A program made the position numbers and the translations under genes. From Dendrobium chrysotoxum (lineage: Eukaryota; Streptophyta; Magnoliopsida; Asparagales; Orchidaceae), in the NCBI GenBank assembly GCA_019925795.1, contig CM034311.1:37861472-37925471 (forward strand): a DNA stretch of 64,000 nucleotides, in the 5' to 3' direction. Of this stretch, positions 11,137 to 21,819 are shown one piece after another. The notes beneath the pieces are model-generated. The model was not told the origin of the DNA, ran no database searches, and worked only from the letters and a program-made list of their open reading frames with translations. Position 1 is the first letter of the stretch. Each line of letters begins with the position of its first letter.

Positions 11137-11155
11137 TTGGCGCCGTCTGTGGGAA
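11137..11155 (+). promoter_or_regulatory. Primer binding site
   Basis: TGGCGCCGTCTGTGGG starts three bases after the LTR, the usual place for tRNA priming. The TGGCGCC start is typical of several plant Ty3/gypsy lineages, including Tat-like ones; the exact tRNA was not checked. Confidence 0.7.
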
Positions 11156-11185
11156 CCTTATCCCACAACTTCAAGTATTGCTACG

Positions 11186-12757
11186 ATGGTCAACAGGCGT
11201 AGCAGTCACCTCATAGGAGCCTCCCGCTCTCACTCTCATCAATCCAGGAATCAGTCTATGAATCATAGACGCCCGATATCTGCCTCTTTATACCCCGGGG
11301 GGCAAAACGCACCTAGAGAAGGGACCTCGGGACCCTCCCTAGAAGAGAGAATTCAAAAGATGGAAGAATCTCAAAACGAGATCCTACAACTCTTACGAGA
11401 GACTCTACAACCGACCCTAGCACCTCAGGAGGAGGTTCTTCTCCCTCGAGATCCACCACGTGTCGAAGCTGTTCAAATCGAACATCTTCAAGACGAGATT
11501 CCTCTTCCTCCACTCAGGAGGCGTTCGCAGTCGCATCAAGATAATGAACTGGCTGATACAGCAAGTTCTACCCATCCTTCGCACACAGGTCGGCAACCTC
11601 GTATTCCTTTGGACCTTCCCGAAGAGTTAGCCCGACCACACATTGCTGAGCTCCCTCGCAATGCCCTTCGCCACGAACTGCGACGATTGGTCCGAGAAGA
11701 GTTCCCTACAGGAGGCATAAGGCAACCCCTTCGTCAGTGGGACTTGCAGGAGTCGTCACCCTTGACAGAAACTATTCTTCAACATGCTATTCCGACAGGA
11801 TTTAAACTACCAAGCATCGATTCCTACGACGGGACATCCGACCCGTACGAGCACATCGATCATTACAGAACTATCATGCATATCCAGCGAGCATCAGACG
11901 CACTCCTTTGCCAGGTTTTCCCTGCCACTCTTAAAGGACAAGCTCGAACATGGTTCTATTCACTTCCAGCCGGAACAATCCCCACATTCGTCAAATTGGC
12001 CAAAGTATTTGTCGAACAGTTTGTAGCCAACCGAAGAATTACTAAGGATTCTTCTCATCTCTCTGGGATCCGTCAGAACGAGGGAGAAACATTAAAAGAA
12101 TATTTTCAACGATTTTCTAATGAGGCTCGACAAATTCCGGGAGTAGATCCTGAATTATTGAGAGGAGTCTTTCTTGGTGGCCTCCGTCCTGGCCCCTTTT
12201 ATTCGGCTCTTATGCGAGATACGGTTCATTCATACGCCAACCTGATTCATCGTGTGGAGGCACAAATCTCCGCAGATGAAGCTATAAATGCTCACAGAAA
12301 GCAGTTCGAGCAGACAAATGGGAAGCGCAAAGGTACTCCTGGGATGGATAATTCTTCCTTACAACGGAAAAAGCAAGGGAATATCAATCTACCTCCTAGG
12401 CCCCCATTACCACAACGAGAACCTCGGCAGGAGAAAGAATACACTCCGCTCAACACATCTCAAGCAAATGTGTTAATGGCGATTCAAGATCAGGACAAAG
12501 TGAAATGGCCGCATCCTTCGAAGTCAAATACAGGAAATCAAGATCAGTACTGTCACTTTCATCGTAGTCGTGGCCACACTACTGAAGCGTGTTGGCAACT
12601 TAAGGATGAGATTGAAAGACTTATCCGCCAGGGCTATCTTCGACAGTTTATTGGGAACCCACCTACCCGAGAAGAAGCTCGCCCCACTGGGGGGCAAAAT
12701 CAACAACAACAAAGACAACCATTGAATAATATTCAAATGGTTGGTGAGATTGAGTAA
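11186..12757 (+). CDS. Gag polyprotein of the gag-only retrotransposon (Retrotrans_gag)
   Basis: Uninterrupted 523-residue frame starting 51 bp after the LTR. A predicted coiled coil lies at about residues 51-75 (LEERIQKMEESQNEILQLL). The retrotransposon gag (capsid) domain is at about 209-356, with SIDSYDGTSDPYEHI, LKGQARTWFYSLP and the GETLKEYFQRFSNEA helix. A cysteine/histidine cluster at about 454-475 (YCHFHRSRGHTTEACWQLK) is followed by DEIERLIRQGYLR, as in Tat-lineage Gags. Capsid protein packages element RNA in cytoplasmic particles. The frame stops at 12757 with no pol frame or frameshift site beyond it. Its intactness, against the ruined frames of every other element here, suggests recent activity or selection for Gag. 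Confidence 0.92.
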   Translation: MVNRRSSHLIGASRSHSHQSRNQSMNHRRPISASLYPGGQNAPREGTSGPSLEERIQKMEESQNEILQLLRETLQPTLAPQEEVLLPRDPPRVEAVQIEHLQDEIPLPPLRRRSQSHQDNELADTASSTHPSHTGRQPRIPLDLPEELARPHIAELPRNALRHELRRLVREEFPTGGIRQPLRQWDLQESSPLTETILQHAIPTGFKLPSIDSYDGTSDPYEHIDHYRTIMHIQRASDALLCQVFPATLKGQARTWFYSLPAGTIPTFVKLAKVFVEQFVANRRITKDSSHLSGIRQNEGETLKEYFQRFSNEARQIPGVDPELLRGVFLGGLRPGPFYSALMRDTVHSYANLIHRVEAQISADEAINAHRKQFEQTNGKRKGTPGMDNSSLQRKKQGNINLPPRPPLPQREPRQEKEYTPLNTSQANVLMAIQDQDKVKWPHPSKSNTGNQDQYCHFHRSRGHTTEACWQLKDEIERLIRQGYLRQFIGNPPTREEARPTGGQNQQQQRQPLNNIQMVGEIE

Positions 12758-13100
12758 TGCTGCAACTTGAACCTTTGTGTTAGTAATACTACTTGTCATG
12801 TGTCACCATGTATCTCTTCTATGATCAGTAGGATGTCACTCTAATGTCCTTAGTATTTCTACCAAGTCAAATGATGTGGTTGTCCCTATATGTATCTCTT
12901 ATGTTGTACAAGTGAATTATTGTCTTACAGTAATATAATGTGTTGTTCGTCCAGTTATGATATTGTCTCTTTCTTTAAAAAGAATACAAATGACAGTGAA
13001 AAACTACTGACAAATATAGTCTCTTTATCCTTGATTCGAGAAATATGCAATCTTTATTATGTCTCAATCACTGGATGATCGATCCCAGGGGGATTCGATC

Positions 13101-13610
13101 CGACCTCTTCCATACAGGTTAACGTCGTCGAGCAAAGGCCCCGACATACAACCTCGGATAGGTCTCACATCCTTGGTGGATTCTCTCGACCTCTTCCATA
13201 TAGGTTAACGTCATCGAGCAGGACTCTGACATGCAACCTCGGATAGGTCTCACATCCTTGGTGGATTCTCTCGACCTCTTCCATACAGGTTAACGTCGTC
13301 GAGCAAAGGCTCCGACATACAACCTCGGATAGGTCTCACATCCTTGGTGGATTCTCTCGACCTCTTCCATACAGGTTAACGTCGTCGAGCAAAGGCTCCG
13401 ACATACAACCTCGGATAGGTCTCACATCCTTGGTGGATTCTCTCGACCTCTTCCATAAAGGTTAACGTCGTCTAGTAGGGCTCTGACATACAACCTCGGA
13501 TAGGTCTCACATCCTTGGTGGATTCCCTCGACCACTCCTATACAGGTTAACGTCATTGAACAGGGCTGTAACATACAACCTCATATAGGTCAAATGTCAT
13601 TGGATGATGT
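13101..13610 (+). repeat. 86-bp tandem repeat array inside the gag-only element
   Basis: Units begin cgacctcttccatacagg at 13101, 13187, 13272, 13358, 13444 and 13529, giving periods of 85-86 bp. Each includes ggttaacgtc and cctcggataggtctcacatc. Degenerate partial units continue to about 13740. Confidence 0.93.
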
Positions 13611-14196
13611 CTTGTATCCCAATCATTGGAAGATCATTCTTGGGGAGATTTAATCTAACATCTTCCCTTAACGTCATCAAGCAAGGGCTTTGACTTACAG
13701 TCTCAGATATGTCAAACATCCTAAAAGGATGTCTCTCACATTCGTTCAGACTAATAATACATCAAAAGCACAAAGCATGTCTTACAGATGCAATAACAAT
13801 TCAGGTCTCTCTAGGGGACAAATCCTCATTTCATATACAATATCATTGGAGTTACATAAATTCAGATTCAAATATACATTTCTTCTCACCAGAAGTTGAA
13901 TCAAAAGGTACACTAGCGACACTCATACAAGCTAGTATCATCCAGCAACAAGTAACTTTAACACAGTCAAATATCCTTGGTGGATTTAAGTGACTTCTCC
14001 CTTACTGCACGCAAGCATCTCCTACAACTGCTCCTTTAAAGAAAGGACATAACTGGATCATCATCAGACCTCCACTCAGTTGACAGTGTTAGTGTATTGC
14101 CAGAATATTGGCATGTCACACTACTTCGGCCTCTTGATTCAGTAATATCTGATATTGGCACACTTCAGTATGGATGAATATTGCCTTAACACAATG

Positions 14197-15180
14197 TTAC
14201 TGGACGCCGGCCATCATCTGCCCGTCGCTAGACCCTCGTCGAATTTCTACCCAACGTCGTATTTCTGCCAGTTGCGTGACTTGCCTCGGATATCTACCCG
14301 ACGTTGTACTTATGCCCGTCGAGGGACTTTCATCGAACTTCTGCCCAACGACGAGCTTCTTCCCGTTGCTGGGTCTCTGCCCGTCACCGGACTTTCGTTG
14401 GAATTTTGCCCAATATTTTCGTCGGACTTCTGCCCGACACCGTACTTCCACTCGACGCAGGACTTTTGCCAGTCGCGGGACTTTTGTCAGACTTCTGTCT
14501 GACGCCGAGCTTCCTCCCGTTGAAGGACTTCTGCCCGTCACGGGACATTCGTCGGACTTCTGCCGGACACCGAGCTTCCTCCCGTTGAAGGACTTCTGCC
14601 CGTCGCGGGACATTCGTCGGACTTCTGCCCGACACCGAGCTTCCTCCCGTTGAAGGACTTCTGCCCGTCGCGGGACATTCGTCGGACTCCTGCCCGACGC
14701 TGAGCTTCCTCCCGTTGAAGGACTTCTGCCAGTCGCGGGACATTCGTCGGACTCCTGCCCGACGCTGAGCTTCCTAACGTTGAAGGACTTCTGCCCGTCG
14801 CGGGACATTCGTCGGACTCCTGCCTGACGCTGAGCTTCCTCCCGTTGAAGGACTTCTGCCCATCTTGGGTCATTCGTCGAACTTCTGCCTGACACCAGAG
14901 TTCTGCCCGCCGTCGGACCCTCGTCGGACTTTTACCCGACACCGGACTTCTGCCTATCGCCGGGCCCTCGTCAAAGTTCTACCCAACATTGAACTTCTAC
15001 CCGACGCCAGACTTCTGCCCGTCGTCAGAGTTCTACCCGACGATGTACTTCTACTTGTCGTCGGACCTCTGCCCGTCATCAGACTCTTGTCGGACTTCTA
15101 CACGACGCCAATTTTTCACCCGTCACCAGACTTCTTCCGTCTGTTACAGGGCTTCCACCGACTAACGTCGGACTTCCACG
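14197..15180 (+). repeat. 65-bp tandem repeat array and diverged flanking units
   Basis: Exact 65-bp spacing of ttcctcccgttgaaggac is seen at 14511, 14576, 14641, 14706, 14771 (with a small change) and 14836. More diverged copies of the same gtcggacttctgcccgacg theme extend on both sides. Because 65 is not a multiple of 3 and the unit has few stops, long frames run through it on both strands. They are by-products of the repeat, not genes. Confidence 0.93.
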
Positions 15181-15199
15181 AGATCCCTCAGAAAAGGAG

Positions 15200-15560
15200 G
15201 AAACTCCTACTCAGTGAGGGGCCCTGAACCTGGACAGCGGATACCGTCTGAACAGGACCAGGGGAATGCCTCAACATGAGGGAAAGACGAATGTGAGGGA
15301 GGATTTTCCCTTCTTGCAAAGAGGGGCCCTGGACCCGGACAGGGGATGCCGCCTGTGTCGGGCCAGGGGATGGCCTCAATTGAAAGAAAGGAGGAGAAGA
15401 CTCCTACTCAGTGAGGGGCCCTAGCCCTGAACAGGCCTAGGGGAATGCCTCAGCGTGAGGGAGAAATGAAGAAAAAATGAAACATCCTTCTGTGCAGGGC
15501 CAGGGGAAGGCCACACATGAAAGAAGAAAGGGAGAGGAGAAGAGAGGTCCAAGAAACTCA
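15200..15560 (+). repeat. Roughly 197-bp repeat (two units, each with two half-units)
   Basis: actcctactcagtgagggg occurs at 15203 and 15400. Within and after each unit a ccaggggaatgcctca.. half-unit recurs (about 15260, 15365, 15445 and 15490). All lies between the 65-bp array and the 3' LTR of the gag-only element. Confidence 0.75.
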
Positions 15561-15612
15561 TAGGCCTTAGGGGGCTATTTATAGCAGGAGGGGGAAGTTG
15601 GGGAAGTTGCTG

Positions 15613-15905
15613 AAAAAAAAAAAAAAATTTCGGCCTTAACCGCCAGCGGTTAGCTGGCGGTTAACTGGCGGTTACCCAACCGCCAGCGGTTGGCTGAACC
15701 ACCAGCAGTTGGCTGAACCGCCAGCCGCCAGAGCCGCGGCTCAGGAGAGCCGCGCAGGAGCGAGGGCAGCGCGGACAGCGCGGGCAGGCGCGCCGGGCAG
15801 GGGCGGGCGCGCGTCAGCTGCGGCGGCGGCGCGCGGGGAATCCGGCAGCGGCAGCGGCGGTCGGCGGCCGCCGGCGGCGGCTGAGCAGCCCCAACTCATT
15901 TCCGG
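15613..15905 (+). repeat. A15 tract, CCGCCAGCGGTT repeats and GC-rich block before the 3' LTR
   Basis: An A15 run (15613-15627) precedes several inverted and direct copies of ccgccagcggtt. The clearest hairpin is AACCGCCAGC (15638-15647) / GCTGGCGGTT (15653-15662). After this comes a very GC-rich stretch (15720-15890). The long frame that crosses it into the LTR has an Ala/Arg/Gly composition typical of GC-rich noise; I do not call it a gene. Confidence 0.7.
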
Positions 15906-16129
15906 GCCCAATTTCGGGCCCGGAAAGGTCAAATTGGGCGTTTTTGGGGTCCCCGGAACCGTTTTTCGACGTTCCGGACTCAATTATGGCACTTTTAAGG
16001 CCATTCGAGACCTATACACCCAAATTTGGTTTTTTGCAAATATCAAATTGCACGAAAAAATTTTCCCAAAGATTGAAACGCATATTTTCGGACTTCTAGA
16101 GCTTCGATGTCCGAAAATAGGGGGGCAAC

Positions 16130-17160
16130 TGATACGTCATCAAAAAATTATCTTGATCGGGCACGAATCTCGAGGAAAAACTCAAGTTGGAAACTTAAAA
16201 AATTATTTTGGAGACCATTTAAACTCCAATTTCAGCAAACTTATAGTCGAACTGAGCGTCTCGGAAATACGAATCCAACGACACCAAATTCGACTCAATC
16301 CGAGCCCAAGTGAGTCCAAATCAAGTACCCGAAGTGCTGTTGGAAGCATCGAACAGCAATTTGAGTTACCAAATGGTCTCCGATTTTGGCGAGCTTATAC
16401 TCGAATCGAGCGGCTCGACGAGACGAATCCAACGAACCCAAGATCGCAGAATTCTGATATCATTAAGACCTTCAAATGCTTGATAAACGGTTCACGATCA
16501 AGGGATTCAATATCGGCCGTTCATCCGGATCACTCCCTATTCGCCCCTGATCCCTCACATATTTACGGGCTATGCCACTCCAGAAAAACTATAAATAGCC
16601 CCTCATTTCTCTTAAGAGGGGACCCAAACCAAGAAGAGAAGGAAGAGAAGAAGAAGAGAAGAGAAGTCTAGGAGGGAATAACTCCTCCTCGACCACCGCC
16701 GGAACACCGCCGGAACTCCGCCGGAACACCGCCGGAACACCACCGAAGCACCACCAGGCGCCCGAGGGACGCCGGAGCTCTGCCCGACACGGGAGCAACG
16801 TCGGAATTCTGCCCGACGCCGGAATTCTACCCAACGCCCGAGTGACGCCGGACTTCTTTCCAAGTGACGCCGGAATTCTGCCGGACACTCAAGTGACATC
16901 GGAACTCTGCTTGTCCTTGTAACTGATACTCATTGTAATCTGATCGTCCTGAATTTAAAGGACGGATCAGCCTTGTGTACTTCAAACGACACTAGTGGAA
17001 CTCTTTCAACTGGGTGTGGCCCCGTGGTTTTTTCCCTTTCCAGGGTTTTCCACGTAAAAATCCTGGTGTTCTTTCATTCTTCTGTTTGTGTGCTGGATAT
17101 ACGTACAACGCTGAGACGAAAATTTAAACTCTATCGCCGCGTATATTTGAGTCCGCAACA
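16130..17160 (+). repeat. 3' LTR of the gag-only element
   Basis: 1031 bp, same ends as the 5' LTR, TATAAATAG at 16590-16598. It is preceded by aaaataggggggcaac, the likely polypurine tract, and followed by the target copy AATAT. Confidence 0.92.
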
Positions 17161-17548
17161 AATATGTAAAGCATTTACATGTTCTAATGATAGTCACTGC
17201 ATTCAAAAAATTTGTCAAATATTTGGATTTTCATAATATTATTTTAAAAAAATTATGATACTAATCATTAAAAGATTATTTTGAATCAATTTTATTTATT
17301 TGCTTTTAGTCTAATACATAAGAAAAATATAATAATTATTTTTATGGATTTATTGTTTTAAAAATAAAAAATTAAATGTAAATCACATCTCATTTATTGT
17401 ATTCACTATTAAATCATTCTGCATATATCATTGCCATCAACCTTGTCAACAATGAGGTTATGCCCACTTAACAATGAAGTCCATCAAACCAAAAATAGCG
17501 CTCGCCGCCTCACATTTGTGTGCAGGACATTCTTTTAGCCTTTGTTAT

Positions 17549-19313
17549 TGTAATACACCATTAACTCAAAAGCTCAATATCACAAAGTTGCCCATCCTAA
17601 CGCCACAGTACTCCCACATACCATTTTTTGAAATTTTAGGGAAATAAAATTTGGAGTTATTACAATCTATTAGCCTTACAAAAATACCAACATCGATATT
17701 TCTCACTACAAACCACTAATAGACACTACAAAATCACTAGTCACTAGCCACATCAATCATCAATTAAATCATATATTCATTCATTTACACATGTATGCAT
17801 ATCAATTAATTATGTAACATGTTATTTAATGCAATTTTAATCACAAGTAATAAGATTTTTCCAATAATATTCAGGACAAAGAACTATATCAATGACCCTC
17901 TCTAGTGCATCTCTCACTTCTTACTGATTCAAATTATATACCCATGGTTGTACTGAGGGTGATGTCATCACTGAAGGTGTGGGCTGTCTCTGGCTCCCAC
18001 TCACATTCCTTCCACCTGTCCCACTCACAAAAATTTGACTGAACATTCTAGATTCTGCTATCATCTGTTCATATGCATGTTTAGACTAATCTATCATGAA
18101 TCCAGATCTCTCTTCAAATCCTCTCTGTGGGGAATCCATCATCCTATGTTCATACTACCCACATCTAAAACACTGTCATATGATTAAGCAACAGTCATGC
18201 ATGCCTCCTGCCACATCTAGGGCACTCCTACACACTGTCAGCTGGTACCATAGGTCCTCTCCTAACATCAGTATATCTTCCCATCTTCTCACTATTATCA
18301 CCTCTAGTTATTTCTTCACCTATCTCTTCTTACTCATATTCTGTCTAAGCTAAGAAATACCTAAATCATTTTTTACTAGTTTTGCTTTCTCTACTAACTC
18401 TTAAAACTCTTGAATCCTCAAATGTATAAGTAAAGGTCTCAGCTCATCCTTCAATCCCCTCAAGAACCTATAACATTTATCCCTAGCAGTACTGACTAGT
18501 TGAGGTGCACACCTAAACAATACAGTAAACTTAGCTTCATACTGCATCACTATAATGTTCTCCTGCTCTAGTATCATGAAATCCTCATTTATCTGTAGTC
18601 AAGCTAATGGAGATATGAACCAATTTCTAAAAGTGCTAATGAACTCCTTTCATGTAATCAGTGAGTTCAACTTGCCCTGAAACTTTTCTCTCTATTGTCA
18701 TGTTTACATTCTCTCAGCTTCACCTTCAAACAAGAACACTGCTAGTGGTACTTTCATATTGTGTAGACACCACATGCTGTTAAATATCTTTTCAATTCTT
18801 AACAACCAATGCTTTGCTACCTGTGTTTCTACATCTCCCATATAGTGGAGGCTTCAATTTATGTAATATCTATAAATATTTATCCTTTTTAGTTTCCTTG
18901 CTCCTAATATGTTAGCTATGTATATCACTCATTAAATGTGCCATCAAACTAGCAAACTGCAGCATATTATCAAATCTCACCAGAGATACTGCACTATGTT
19001 CATTTTGTACTTCAGATGGTTTCATTGTACTCAATATAATTCTCTTTTTTATCAATTTATAACTCAATCATACATGTGCATGTTATGCATGCAAAAAAAA
19101 AAAAATCTTAACACTAATCATTTCTACCCATCTCATTCAATTCATATAGCTCTGGTTATAATCCAATTTTTCCGACAATCATTTCTTTGATACCAACTGT
19201 AACACCCCAAAAACTCGAGAGCTCAAGATCGCGATGCTGCTCATACCGGTGCCGCAGCGCTCCCACATGCCATTTTTTAGAATTTCAGGGAAATGAAATT
19301 TGAGGTTATTACA
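17549..19313 (-). mobile_element. Small Ty3/gypsy-derived element with a decayed gag and 116-bp LTRs
   Basis: Two 116-bp direct repeats (17549-17664 and 19198-19313) start TGTAA.AC and end TTATTACA. The inner edge of the right repeat is joined to gataccaac, i.e. TTGGTATC on the - strand, the core of the initiator-Met primer site, so the element runs on the - strand. Antisense translation of about 17930-18900 gives a broken Retrotrans_gag domain (AKHWLLRIEKIFNSMWC, KVPLAVFLFEGEAE, NIIVMQYEAKFTVLFRCAP) with stops. No pol is present in the 1.5-kb interior. No target duplication is evident. Confidence 0.7.
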
Positions 19314-20750
19314 ATCATGTCCATCACAAGCATCCCACATATCATTAAATTTACTTTATTGATTAATTTTAAGATAAATAATATTGTTTTTGTGCCATGA
19401 TCTACAATAAAAATAATTTTTTTATCAAAATGAAAATGATTTTTAATGATAAAATTGAATTAATTCTCTTGATATATCAATTATTACGTTTAGCTAACAA
19501 CAAAATAAAGAAGGGGTGAAGAACAAAAATCCCCAATTCACTGCAAGAAAACATCTCCTAACTAATGTCATTTATTTTCTTTATCAATGACGTCTTCTGG
19601 ATGTCATAATTCGAGATAGAGGCAAATATGAGCTGTCCAAGGGAGTTGGTGCGAGAGGGGGTTTGAACAAGGGAAACATTTTTAATATTTACTCTAGAAT
19701 TATCAGATACGCCACTCGAAGTCCTCACTTCATTGTTCATTTAGAATTGCCTCGAGCCAACTCAATTCCTAGAAATACTCCAAAATTTTGAAAATATATA
19801 ATATTTTTACACATTCTAAATATTTAAAACCAATATGAATCTATAAATTACAAATAATTCTAAAGCTTTAAAGACTTCGTGAAATGTCATTCAACCATTT
19901 TTAGTCTTTTAATATCACATTGACTCTAATAAGCCTTGTTGATTTCAAATTGTCCAATTCCCCTACCTATAGATAACGGCTACTCAAGCCGCCTTCAATT
20001 GCCCATTAAGCCTATGTTGTCTAATTCACCCTTCTCTAAGAAGAGAGACCAGACTAATCACCTCTAATCATCAACCAACTCCAAATCATTGAGTTCTCTA
20101 TCCTTCCAAAAAAAGAAAGTGCCCTAATCGCCCTAATCATCATAATTTGTCTGCCAACTTCAAGTTGTTCAGTCCTCTCCCTTCTCTAACATAAGAGATC
20201 ATAAGGTATATTCCGCAATATCATCTGCATTGGCATCTCTAAATTTTATACATCATCACCCTACTATCATTCACCATAATTCGAATCTATAACATTATCA
20301 TCTTGTCTAAATTTATAGAAGATTCTCTCTATAATCTACAATGTAAGGTTATATCAAAAAGTTAGAAACAGGAAAGTTAGATGCATGTGAAGTGAAGGCG
20401 GCTTGCGAGCCGGTTTAAATAAATTAAATATTAAAAAAAATTATATTTTAGGTGTAATAAATATTTAAAAATATTATTTAAATTATAAAATATTTAAAGG
20501 TACTATATCAAACAACTTTTTAAAAGCAAATGTCCTATTACATTAACTTTATTGTACTTATTTGCCCAAAATAAAGTTGTTGTCAGTTTTTCAAAAGAAA
20601 AGAAAAAGAAAAATCTTTACGAGGCTACCAACTTCCTTCTTCTTCCCGGAACTCGATATCCGGCTGATTGGCAGAGAATGCTCCTGTTGTTGGCTTCGCC
20701 GCAGTTCGTGAATTTGTTTGGCAAGCAGAAATCCAGCCACTGAGAGCTAG
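19314..20750. other. AT-rich intergenic DNA, no gene seen
   Basis: Only short frames with low-complexity translations. The stretch at 19940-20200 has repeated cctctaatcatcaacc-like phrases but no clear unit. Confidence 0.5.
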
Positions 20751-20754
20751 AGTA

Positions 20755-20890
20755 CATATGCTCGAGCTGTGTCGAGCTCATTTTCTAGGCTTAACTTGAG
20801 CTCGAGCTCAAATTCGTGCTCTTAATTTCAATTACTAGTCGATCTCGAGCTTGCCGTGGCTCGAACCCTACCCGACCCATTCACACTCCT
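20755..20890. repeat. GAGCTCGA-rich dispersed repeat fragment
   Basis: Shares the cttgagctcgagctc phrase and its neighbours with 24530-24660, 40690-40790 and 42895-43090. Family not identified. Confidence 0.5.
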
Positions 20891-20965
20891 ATGTTAAGCC
20901 TTGATCACTTTGTGTAGCATTTGCCGTCTATGCATAAGTAGGCATGACCGACAAAATATCCAACT

Positions 20966-21200
20966 TACGTGTCAATATCGGGACCGATACACTCCTCTTC
21001 ATTTAATGTGAGTTGTTGACGTGGCATGTTCGCCTTAACTTTAGCACCGCTTACGTGGCATCGTTTAAGTGGACGGCATCTTCGTTTCGCGGTAAGAAGC
21101 TTCACAAGGCTCACCCAATTTTGCAAACTGCCACGCCACAGAAATGTGAACGAAGCTTTTCTTGACACGTGCATTAATTATACGAAGTTTCAACCACGTG
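20966..21200. promoter_or_regulatory. Cluster of ACGT-core (G-box/ABRE-like) sites without an adjacent gene
   Basis: Within 235 bp there are tacgtgtc (20966), GACGTGGC (21018), TTACGTGGCA (21051), CACGTG (21166) and CACGTG (21195). TTTGACTG (21205) and ttgacgtgg add W-box-like TGAC cores. These are canonical plant bZIP/bHLH and WRKY sites by sequence. No gene of at least 100 codons starts nearby on either strand. Confidence 0.35.
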
Positions 21201-21383
21201 GAGTTTGACTGCTGGCAAATCGAGTTTTTTTTCCCTAATGTTTGGTAGGTCAACCGCCGGCTAAGTTATCTATTCAGCTCTAGCAATTCTTTTTATTCCG
21301 AAATTCAATTATAATAAATTGTGCACAAAAAAAAAAGTTTTGAGAAATCAGTAATCCCAGACCAATTTTTTTGGTACATTTAT

Positions 21384-21500
21384 GCTTCGTTTGGGACGGC
21401 TTTCTTTCTGTTTCTTAAAGCGGTTTTTTAGTACAAAAATTTTAAGAAGCAGGAAGAAAGCCACTTTAAGAAGCAGGAAGCCGTCCCAAACAAAGCTTTA
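21384..21500. repeat. Palindromic MITE copy
   Basis: Left arm gcttcgtttgggacggc is mirrored by gccgtcccaaacaaagc on the right, with TTA-like flanks. One of at least 15 copies of the same roughly 120-bp fold-back family here. Confidence 0.85.
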
Positions 21501-21529
21501 GGCCAATTAAGGCAGATTCACACACACAT

Positions 21530-21612
21530 AACATACACAAGACTCGAACCCAATACCTCTTAGTTGATAGCCTAAGCTCTCAACCAACAGACCAAGGTGA
21601 GCTGTGTATCCC
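21530..21612 (-). mobile_element. tRNA-derived SINE head fragment
   Basis: On the - strand this reads like a plant SINE head: a box-A-like tggtctgttggttgagagc and a box-B-like GGTTCGAGTCT, spaced as in tRNA-derived promoters. There is no acceptor-stem pairing, so it is not a tRNA gene. The body beyond it is not recognisable. Confidence 0.5.
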
Positions 21613-21819
21613 AGGCCAATTGGTTCATTCGCTCAATCACTTGTTTCATATATAGCAAGTCGGCTTGCTCAATAGGAAATTGATTTCAATAAAATTAATA
21701 AATCTTGTTTAGCAAGTTCATATGATTTCAGGTTTGTTTGGAATAACTTTTTTACTGCTTTCTAAAGTAATTTTTTAGTAAAAAAATTTATATACTAAAA
21801 AATTTCTATAGCAATAGTG

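Larger units (their letters stand above)
10104..17160 (+). mobile_element. Gag-only (TR-GAG-like) Ty3/gypsy LTR retrotransposon with tandem-repeat interior
   Basis: Complete element bounded by two 1031-bp LTRs (10104-11134, 16130-17160), each starting TGATACGTC and ending GTCCGCAACA. It is flanked by a perfect 5-bp target duplication AATAT (10099-10103, 17161-17165). A primer site TGGCGCCGTCTGTGGG starts at 11137. The interior encodes one intact Gag and nothing recognisable from protease to integrase. About 3.3 kb of successive tandem repeats and a GC-rich block stand in place of pol. I count roughly fifteen differences between the LTRs, so insertion is fairly recent. Mobilisation would need Pol from a related Tat-lineage element. 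A solo LTR of the same family sits at 37699-38684. Confidence 0.92.

Noticed and set aside
14174..14942. Several 94-232 codon frames on both strands
   Set aside because: They are translations of the 65-bp tandem repeat in shifting frames, with no domain and no independent support.
15709..16671. 320-codon frame
   Set aside because: It starts in a GC-rich low-complexity block and runs into the 3' LTR; the LTR part is also open in the 5' copy without this start. Composition, not function.
21530..21612. tRNA gene on the - strand
   Set aside because: It has box A and box B likeness but no acceptor-stem pairing or clear anticodon loop; it fits a SINE head better.
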